Shown: piece after piece, positions 7,244-12,437 of the stretch
Layout of the letters: every line of letters starts with the position of its first letter
Position numbering within the stretch: the stretch's first letter is position 1
Assembly: GCA_023411175.1 (NCBI GenBank)
Contig: JAEYPB010000091.1
Location: 1-12,437, forward strand
Reading direction: 5' to 3'
DNA: 12,437 bases
From: Bacillota bacterium
GTDB lineage: Bacteria; Bacillota; Clostridia; Christensenellales; Aristaeellaceae
Notes under the pieces: generated by a model
What the model was told of the DNA's origin: nothing
Database searches by the model: none
The model's input: the letters and a program-made list of their open reading frames with translations, nothing else
Program-made: the position numbers and the translations under genes

Positions 7244-7291
7244 CGCGGCCCGCGCAGGTGCTTTGAGCGCCGCGCGGGCCGCGCGTTTTTT
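7244..7291 (+). terminator. Rho-independent terminator of the Moco operon
   Basis: A perfect 12-bp G+C stem pairs 7244-7255 (CGCGGCCCGCGC) with 7272-7283. After a bulged A it extends by five pairs (GGTGC with GCGCC, one G-U) around a TTTGA loop. It is followed by CG and six T residues (7286-7291). This is the strongest terminator in the window. Confidence 0.93.
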
Positions 7292-7306
7292 CATACCATT
7301 CTCCGA

Positions 7307-7343
7307 AAAGAGGGCCGAGCAGGCCGTAGGCTCTTTCTTTTTT
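7307..7343. terminator. Second, possibly bidirectional terminator
   Basis: AAAGAG (7307-7312) pairs with CTCTTT (7331-7336). An inner GGCC (7313-7316) pairs with GGCC (7322-7325) around GAGCA. The downstream arm runs into a T-rich CTTTTTT tail, and on the minus strand the opposite arm ends in CTCTTTTC. It may back up the first terminator or stop antisense transcription. Confidence 0.6.
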
Positions 7344-7498
7344 GCACCCCAATACGGATGCCGCGTGCCGCCCCAACCATAACCAAAACATCAAGATCAC
7401 TGTCACCCGCGCTTTTTTTTAGGCGGTTCGCTTGAAGTTATACAAACTTTTTGCGAATTATTAATTTTTTGGATGACACTGTGCGCGCGGCGCGGTTA

Positions 7499-7507
7499 TG
7501 GTATAAT
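7499..7507 (+). promoter_or_regulatory. Extended -10 promoter of the BMP transporter operon
   Basis: A perfect TATAAT (7502-7507) is preceded by TGG, the extended -10 TGn motif (7499-7501). No good -35 box lies at 17 bp: ATGACA (7473-7478) is 23 bp away. An A/T-rich stretch (about 7437-7470) upstream could act as an UP element. The predicted start is near 7514. Confidence 0.75.
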
Positions 7508-7513
7508 AGCCAC

Positions 7514-7703
7514 AAACACAGCATCTCTCTTTTCGGTGGCAAAGGCGCCCTGAAATGCGTTTCCCAAGACAAAGGTCCCGGACTGGAACACTTTTCGGCG
7601 TTTGGATGGTCAAACCGCTCGGGTGCGCCGCGCTGTACACATCGTTTCAAGAGGAGTCCACCAAAGACTGCCTTGAAAAATACACTCCGAAGGAGAGGAA
7701 ACC
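7514..7703 (+). promoter_or_regulatory. Structured ~190-nt leader of the transporter operon
   Basis: Several nested pairings are possible. GGCGCCC (7544-7550) pairs with GGTGCGCC (7622-7629, one bulge) and encloses GCGTTTG/CAAACCGC (7598-7604 with 7611-7618, one bulge). A separate hairpin pairs TTTCAAG (7645-7651) with CTTGAAA (7672-7678), with AGTC/GACT inside. Just before the start codon, CTCC (7685-7688) can cover the ribosome binding site GGAG (7692-7695), or alternatively pair with GGAG at 7653-7656. This is compatible with a cis-acting regulatory RNA, but I recognise no known riboswitch consensus. The pairings were found by eye. Confidence 0.4.
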
Positions 7704-8675
7704 ATGAAAAAAAGCTTGAGGTTTGTCGCTCTGGTTCTCTCGATTCTCATGACCCTCGGCCTCGCGGTCGGCGCGTTTGCCGAATCCGACAAGAAGGTTC
7801 GGGTTGCGTTGATTCTCGAGGGCGCGATTTCCGACATGAGCTGGAACGCCACCGCCTACAACGGCCTTTTGAAGATCGAGGCGCTGGGCGCCGAGGTCAA
7901 GTACATTGAAAACACGCCGGCCTCCTCCGTGGCCGACGCGATCCGAACCTTCGGCGACGAGGGCTATGACGTGATCTTCCTGGCCACCAGCAGCTTCGCC
8001 GACGCCGGCGCGGCCACCGCCAAGGAATATCCCGAGACTCAGTTTTTCTTCATCAATTCCAGCGTCGTGGATACCAATTGCGCGTCGTTCGTCATTCAGG
8101 ATGCCGAACAGGGCTTTCTGATGGGCGCGCTGTCCGCGCTTCTGACCCAGTCCAAGACCGTCGGCTTCATCGGCGGCCTGGAGATCCAGCCGATCAAGAA
8201 CGGCGGCCAGGGCTTCGCACAGGGCGTCGCCTATGTCGATCCTTCGATCAAGATCCTCTCGCAGAACACCGGCAGCATGGACGATGTGAATGCCGCCAAG
8301 GAACTTGCCAAATCCTTCATCGGCCAGGGCGCGGACGTCCTGTCTCCGATGGCCAACCAGGCTTCTCTGGGTGTCATGGAAGCGGCCCAGGAGAGCGGAA
8401 CCTCCAAGGCGATCGGCTCCGGCCTGAACCAGGAGACCGTCGCGCCCGATGCCGCGGTCACTGCGATCGTGAAGGACACCTCCATCGCCTATGAAGCAGC
8501 CTATAAGGCCTATATCGCGGGCGAGATCCCGAATGAGCCCATCAAGATGGGCGCGGCCCAGGGCGTCGTCTACATCGGCGACTACTACACTGAAACTTCT
8601 GAAGAAGTGAAGACCCAGTTGGCCGATATCTACGCGAAGCTGGCCGCTGGCGAGATCACCATCACGCTGCAGTAA
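7704..8675 (+). CDS. BMP-family ABC transporter substrate-binding protein
   Basis: The 323-residue protein is a basic membrane protein (BMP/PnrA-like) solute receptor, the extracytoplasmic binding component of nucleoside-type importers. Residues 1-26 form a signal peptide with a KK start, a hydrophobic core and an AFA/ES signal peptidase I site. The mature part opens with 'VRVALILEGAISDMSWN' (32-48) and contains 'FVIQDAEQGFLMGALSA' (129-145) and 'VGFIGGL' (153-159), the standard BMP pattern. Unusually there is no lipobox cysteine; the only Cys is residue 126. The start ATG has AGGAGAGG (7691-7698) upstream. It is the first gene of the operon and is followed by a stable hairpin. Purine nucleosides are the likely ligand class from family knowledge, but other small molecules are possible. 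Confidence 0.9.
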   Translation: MKKSLRFVALVLSILMTLGLAVGAFAESDKKVRVALILEGAISDMSWNATAYNGLLKIEALGAEVKYIENTPASSVADAIRTFGDEGYDVIFLATSSFADAGAATAKEYPETQFFFINSSVVDTNCASFVIQDAEQGFLMGALSALLTQSKTVGFIGGLEIQPIKNGGQGFAQGVAYVDPSIKILSQNTGSMDDVNAAKELAKSFIGQGADVLSPMANQASLGVMEAAQESGTSKAIGSGLNQETVAPDAAVTAIVKDTSIAYEAAYKAYIAGEIPNEPIKMGAAQGVVYIGDYYTETSEEVKTQLADIYAKLAAGEITITLQ

Positions 8676-8688
8676 TTCATCTTTAGCA

Positions 8689-8720
8689 GGGCCCGATCCG
8701 GCTGCGGCCGGGTCGGGCCC
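8689..8720 (+). promoter_or_regulatory. Intercistronic hairpin between binding protein and permease genes
   Basis: A 14-bp stem (8689-8702 with 8707-8720, one G-U pair) closes on a TGCG tetraloop, 13 bp after the binding protein stop. No T-tract follows. Such hairpins often protect the upstream message or partially stop transcription, giving more binding protein than membrane components. The remaining spacer to 8852 shows nothing else I can support. Confidence 0.75.
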
Positions 8721-8852
8721 GTAGTCTGATCGGCCTCCAGCCCGAGGCGTGGACCCCGGAATGTCCAATAGGTTTGTCTAAAAAGTGTACTCCGAACGGA
8801 TCCGCCCGGCGCTTCATCGGGCTCATCCTACCAACATGCGGGAGGGGATTCA

Positions 8853-9980
8853 ATGACCGCAAACAGCTTCGTCGGCAAGCTGAAATCCAGCCTGAAGAGC
8901 GTCTATTACCCGGTCGCCGCGCTTGTGATATCGCTTTTGATCGGCAGCGTCATCATCCTTTTGACGTCCAAGCCGAGCCCTTTGGAGGCCTATCAGGCGA
9001 TGCTCAAGGGCGCTTTCGGCACGCCGCGCGCATGGGACGAGACCTTTGTCAAGGCGATTCCATTCATGTTTACCGCGCTGAGCTTCGCCATCGCGAGGCG
9101 GTGCGGTATCATCAACCTGGGCGCGGAAGGCCAGTTCAAGATCGGCGCGTTGGCGGCCACGCTGGTGGGCGTCAATTTTCAGGGCCTGCCCATCTGGATT
9201 CACCTGCCCATGGCGTTGGCCGCGGGCTTTCTCGGCGGCGCGGTCTACGGCCTTCTGGTGGGTCTGCTCAAGATCCGCTTCGGTGCGAGCGAATTGATCA
9301 CCACGATCATGCTCAACTACGTCGCGTCCCAGATCATCGATTTCTGCGTCAACGGGCCGATGAAGGACAGCGCCAACAGCTCCTATCCGCAGAGCGCGCA
9401 GATGTTTGACAGCGCCATCATGCCCAAGCTCTTCGGCGGCACCTCCCGCCTGCATTGGGGGCTGGTGCTGGTGATTTTGATGATCGTCTTCTACTACTTC
9501 TTCCTGTGGAAGACCACCAGGGGCTTTGAGATGCGCGTGGTGGGTTTGAACCCGTCGGCGGGCGCCTATGCCGGCATGAGCATCAAAAAATCCAGCCTGC
9601 TTTCGATGTTCCTGGCGGGCGGATTCGCCGGGCTGGGCGGCTGTATTGAGATCATCGCGGTGCAGTTCCGACTCATGCTGACTTCCTTCTCCATCTCCTA
9701 CGGCTTTACCGGAATCGCGGTGGCGCTGATGGGCAACAACAACCCCGTGGGCATCTTCCTGTCCGGCGTCCTGTTCGGTGGGCTCCAGTCCGGCTCCCTC
9801 AAGATGCAGACGCTGACGGACGTCTCCTCTTCGGTGGTTCTGGTCGTTCAGGCGCTCATCATCCTGTTCATCGCCGGGCGTTCGATGTTCGTGTGGAAGC
9901 GCAAGGCGAAGGCAGTCAACGTAAAAGGCCCCTCCGACCCGACAAAACCCATCGCGGACGTGGGAGGTGACGCGGCATGA
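8853..9980 (+). CDS. ABC transporter permease, first subunit (YufP/NupP-like)
   Basis: The 375-residue integral membrane protein belongs to the branched-chain amino acid/sugar/nucleoside permease superfamily (BPD_transp_2, COG4603 type). About ten hydrophobic segments are visible, beginning at residues 18-37. The hallmark 'GIINLGAEGQ' lies at 85-94, the conserved 'GFTGIAVALMG' at 284-294, and a likely ATPase-coupling loop 'VVGLNPSAGAYAGM' at 229-242. It ends with a charged cytoplasmic tail. The start ATG has GGGAGGGG (8840-8847) at 5 nt. The stop overlaps the next gene's start (ATGA), so translation is coupled. With the second permease it should form the heterodimeric membrane channel of the importer. 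Confidence 0.92.
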   Translation: MTANSFVGKLKSSLKSVYYPVAALVISLLIGSVIILLTSKPSPLEAYQAMLKGAFGTPRAWDETFVKAIPFMFTALSFAIARRCGIINLGAEGQFKIGALAATLVGVNFQGLPIWIHLPMALAAGFLGGAVYGLLVGLLKIRFGASELITTIMLNYVASQIIDFCVNGPMKDSANSSYPQSAQMFDSAIMPKLFGGTSRLHWGLVLVILMIVFYYFFLWKTTRGFEMRVVGLNPSAGAYAGMSIKKSSLLSMFLAGGFAGLGGCIEIIAVQFRLMLTSFSISYGFTGIAVALMGNNNPVGIFLSGVLFGGLQSGSLKMQTLTDVSSSVVLVVQALIILFIAGRSMFVWKRKAKAVNVKGPSDPTKPIADVGGDAA

Positions 9981-10894
9981 ACATTCTGGTCAGCTTTCTT
10001 TCCTCCGTCATCATGCTGTCGACGCCGACGCTCATCGCGGCGCTGGGCATTGTGTTCAGCGAGCGCGCGGGCATCGTCAACATCGGTACAGAGGGCATGA
10101 TGCTCATCGGTGCGCTGGCGGGCGTCATCGGTTCGATGATGACCGGCAGCGTCTGGCTGGGCGCGCTGATCGCGATGGTGGTGGCGATGCTGTTTGCGGC
10201 GATCTTCGCGTTCTTCACGGTCGTCGTCAAGGCGGATCAGACGGTCATCGGCACCGGCATGAACATCCTGGCGTCGGGGCTTACGATTACGGTCAACCGC
10301 GCGGTATTCGGCGCCTCCACCAGCCCGCCGAAGATTGAGACCTTTGTCAGAACGCCCATTCCGCTGCTCAGCGACATCCCGGTCCTGGGGCCGGTGCTGT
10401 TCAGCCAGCCCATTCCGGTGTACGTCGCGTTTCTTCTGGTGCCGGTGGCCTGGTTTGTGATGTTCCGCACCAATACGGGGCTTAAGCTCCGCGCCGTGGG
10501 CGAGAACCCGCGCGCCTGCGACACGGTGGGCATCCATGTCGCCCGCACCCGCTTTATGAGCGTTCTTTATTCCGGCCTCATGGCCGGCTTCGCCGGGGCG
10601 TTCGTTTCGATGGGGCAGATGTCCTTCTTCACCGAAAACATGATCGCCGGCGGCGGCTTCATGGCGCTGGCGGCGGTGGTGTTTGGCAACTACACGCCCG
10701 TGGGCGTCATGGGTGCGGCGCTGGTCTTCGGCGCTAGCAATGCGCTGAAATTCCAGCTGCAGGCGCTGTCCACCGGCATTCCCTCGCAGTTCCTCGTGAT
10801 GCTGCCCTATGTCATCACGATCCTGGCGCTTTGCGGGCTGATCCGGCGCAGCAACAAGCCCGCGTCGAGCGCCGTCCCCTACGTGAAGGAATAG
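9977..10894 (+). CDS. ABC transporter permease, second subunit (YufQ/NupQ-like)
   Basis: The 305-residue membrane protein is of the COG1079 type and partners the preceding permease. It has the family motif 'GIVNIGTEGMML' (32-43), a coupling loop 'LRAVGENPRACDTVG' (171-185) and 'GFMALAAVVFGNYTPVG' (227-243), with about eight hydrophobic segments. The ATG overlaps the upstream stop, and GGGAGGTGA (9962-9970) acts as ribosome binding site. The ATPase gene starts 11 nt after its stop. Both permeases keep the NxGxEG signature, so the channel looks intact. Confidence 0.92.
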   Translation: MNILVSFLSSVIMLSTPTLIAALGIVFSERAGIVNIGTEGMMLIGALAGVIGSMMTGSVWLGALIAMVVAMLFAAIFAFFTVVVKADQTVIGTGMNILASGLTITVNRAVFGASTSPPKIETFVRTPIPLLSDIPVLGPVLFSQPIPVYVAFLLVPVAWFVMFRTNTGLKLRAVGENPRACDTVGIHVARTRFMSVLYSGLMAGFAGAFVSMGQMSFFTENMIAGGGFMALAAVVFGNYTPVGVMGAALVFGASNALKFQLQALSTGIPSQFLVMLPYVITILALCGLIRRSNKPASSAVPYVKE

Positions 10895-10905
10895 GAGGGA
10901 GCAGC

Positions 10906-12423
10906 ATGTCATTACTGGAAATGCGGCATGTGACCAAGCGATTCGGCCCGGTCGTCGCCAACAGCGACGTGAGCCTCACCGTTGAGCGGGGCGAGGTACA
11001 TGCGCTCCTGGGTGAGAATGGCGCGGGCAAGTCTACGCTGATGAACATCCTCTACGGCATGTACGCCCAGAGCGAGGGTGAAGTGCTCTACAACGGAGCG
11101 CCCGTGCGCATCAAGGACCCCCGACAGGCGATCGAGCTCGGCATCGGCATGGTGCACCAGCACTTCATGCTGATTCCGGCGCTGACGGCCATCGAAAACG
11201 TGGTGCTGGGCTACGCCGGAAACCGCGAGGTACTGGACCTTAAGGAGGCGGCGCGTCGTTTCACCGAAATGGCGGCCCGCTACAACATGAACATCGACCC
11301 CTGGTGCAAGGTGGAGCAGCTCTCCGTAGGCCAGCAGCAGCGCCTGGAAATCCTGAAGGCGCTGTTCCGGAACGTGGAGCTTCTGATCCTCGACGAGCCC
11401 ACGGCGGTTTTGACGCCCCAGGAGGTCGAGGGCCTGTTTGAGATGATCCGCCAGCTGACGAAAGAGGGCAAGACGGTCATCTTCATCAGCCACAAGCTGG
11501 GCGAGATCATGACCATCTGCGACCGCTGCACGGTGTTAAGGCTCGGGAAGGTCGCCGCGGCGGGCATCCCGATCGCCGACATCACCGACAAGCAGCAGCT
11601 CGCGGCGCTGATGGTGGGGCAGAGCGTCGATCTAGTCGTGAAAAAGCGTGACGCCGAACCCAGCGCGGTCGTTTTGAAGGTGGAAGGCCTCTCCTGCCTC
11701 AGCGCGCGCAACCTGCCCGCGGTGCGGAACGTTTCCTTTGAGCTTCGGGCGGGCGAGATCCTGTCGGTCTGCGGCGTGGACGGCAACGGCCAGTCGGAAC
11801 TCGTGAAGGCCATCTGCGGCCTCATCAAGCCCACTGGCGGTAAGATATTCATTGACGGCGCGGACGTGGCCGGCAAGCCCCCGCGGGAGGTGTTGAAGCG
11901 CGGCGTCTCCCACATTCCGGAGGACCGGCACAAGATGGGCATGATCGCCCGGATGAACATCCGCGAGAACCTGACGCTGATGAGCTACGACCAGAGCCCC
12001 TTTTCGCGGCGCGGCGTCATCAGGTGGCGCTGGATCGACAAGCATTCCGCCGAGCTCTGCGCCCGCTACAACGTCAAGACTCCCAGCGTGTCGGAGTTTG
12101 CGGGGAACCTGTCCGGCGGCAACCAGCAGAAGTTTGTCGTCGGGCGCGAGCTCGACAGAAAGCCGCGGCTTCTCGTGGCGGTGCATCCGTCGCGTGGCCT
12201 CGACATCGGCGCGACCAAGTACATCCAGTCGCGCATCGTGGAAGAGCGCGATCGCGGCGCGGCGGTGCTGCTCGTCTCCACCGAGCTCGACGAGATCCTC
12301 GAAATGTCGGACCGGATCCTCGTCGTCTACGAGGGCGAGGTCATGGGCATCGTCAACCAGAAGGACGCCACACGAAACGGCCTGGGCCTTATGATGGCGG
12401 GCGAGCGGGCGAAGGCACAGTAG
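10906..12423 (+). CDS. Nucleoside-type ABC transporter ATP-binding protein (two nucleotide-binding domains)
   Basis: The 505-residue cytoplasmic ATPase contains two fused ABC domains, as in YufO/NupO and RbsA/MglA-like proteins, and drives the permease pair. Domain 1 is complete: Walker A 'GENGAGKST' (36-44), signature 'LSVGQQQR' (139-146), Walker B 'LLILDEPT' (159-166) and switch His196. Domain 2 is degenerate as usual in this family: 'GVDGNGQSE' (290-298) replaces Walker A, 'LSGGNQQK' (402-409) is intact, and 'LLVAVHPSRGLD' (422-433) lacks the catalytic Glu. The ATG at 10906 is chosen over an earlier in-frame ATG at 10831, because AGGAGGGA (10893-10900) lies upstream and family homology begins here. 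It is the last gene visible; only 14 bp follow. Confidence 0.95.
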   Translation: MSLLEMRHVTKRFGPVVANSDVSLTVERGEVHALLGENGAGKSTLMNILYGMYAQSEGEVLYNGAPVRIKDPRQAIELGIGMVHQHFMLIPALTAIENVVLGYAGNREVLDLKEAARRFTEMAARYNMNIDPWCKVEQLSVGQQQRLEILKALFRNVELLILDEPTAVLTPQEVEGLFEMIRQLTKEGKTVIFISHKLGEIMTICDRCTVLRLGKVAAAGIPIADITDKQQLAALMVGQSVDLVVKKRDAEPSAVVLKVEGLSCLSARNLPAVRNVSFELRAGEILSVCGVDGNGQSELVKAICGLIKPTGGKIFIDGADVAGKPPREVLKRGVSHIPEDRHKMGMIARMNIRENLTLMSYDQSPFSRRGVIRWRWIDKHSAELCARYNVKTPSVSEFAGNLSGGNQQKFVVGRELDRKPRLLVAVHPSRGLDIGATKYIQSRIVEERDRGAAVLLVSTELDEILEMSDRILVVYEGEVMGIVNQKDATRNGLGLMMAGERAKAQ

Positions 12424-12437
12424 ATTCGGTCTTCGTG

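Larger units (their letters stand above)
7165..7703. other. 539-bp intergenic region: terminators, promoter and transporter leader
   Basis: No convincing gene was found here on either strand. It contains two terminators (7244-7291 and 7307-7343), an AT-rich stretch with a T8 run at 7413-7420, the transporter promoter near 7499-7507 and a leader of about 190 nt. Bases 7345-7412 hold nothing I can assign. Open frames crossing it lack ribosome binding sites and run through the terminators. Confidence 0.75.

Noticed and set aside
7224..7406. 60-codon minus-strand frame in the intergenic region
   Set aside because: It runs through both terminator hairpins, has no ribosome binding site, and its sequence is not protein-like.
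7451..7909. 152-codon plus-strand frame overlapping the leader and the binding protein start
   Set aside because: It is out of frame with the clear BMP coding sequence, begins upstream of the promoter, and becomes Arg-rich shadow sequence.
10831..10905. Earlier in-frame start for the ATPase gene
   Set aside because: It would overlap the permease coding sequence. A strong ribosome binding site and the family N-terminus support the ATG at 10906.

Overview
The window is 12.4 kb of high-G+C bacterial DNA. All genes lie on the plus strand and fill almost all of it. AGGAGG-type ribosome binding sites, sigma-A-like promoters, a Pro-Thr-Glu stalked surface protein and a NupNOPQ/YufNOPQ-like transporter all point to an anaerobic Firmicute of the Clostridia type with a G+C-rich genome. 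The taxonomic placement is inference, because no rRNA or other marker gene is present. There are no mobile elements, tRNAs, rRNAs or CRISPR arrays.

Region 1 (1-2609) is the 3' part of a large surface protein. It has a (Thr-Pro-Glu-Pro)n stalk, six divergent CARDB/DUF11-like beta-sandwich modules, a second Pro/Thr stalk and a C-terminal membrane anchor, and a strong terminator follows it. Region 2 (2878-3699) is a monocistronic aldose 1-epimerase-like gene with its own promoter.

Region 3 (3749-7164) is a tightly coupled molybdenum cofactor (Moco) operon. It encodes a MoeA-related molybdopterin-binding protein with a Cys-rich tail, MogA/MoaB, MoaA, MoaC and a single-domain MOSC protein. Gene junctions are 13 nt, 0 nt, ATGA and GTGA. 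MoaA and MoaC make cyclic pyranopterin monophosphate, and MogA/MoeA-type proteins act at the adenylylation and metal-insertion end. The molybdopterin synthase subunits (MoaD/MoaE) are not in the window.

Region 4 (7165-7703) is a 539-bp intergenic space holding two consecutive terminators, an extended -10 promoter and a roughly 190-nt leader with potential hairpins. Region 5 (7704-12423) is a complete BMP-family ABC importer: binding protein, two permeases and a duplicated ATPase. Its relatives import purine nucleosides or related compounds. A purine importer beside a Moco operon is consistent with purine catabolism through a molybdenum hydroxylase such as xanthine dehydrogenase, but no such enzyme is visible here, so this is an inference from neighbourhood.

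Most of the window is recognisable biology. The points most worth checking are the structured transporter leader, the binding protein's lack of a lipobox cysteine, the Cys motif on the MoeA-like protein, and the almost leaderless start of the Moco operon.
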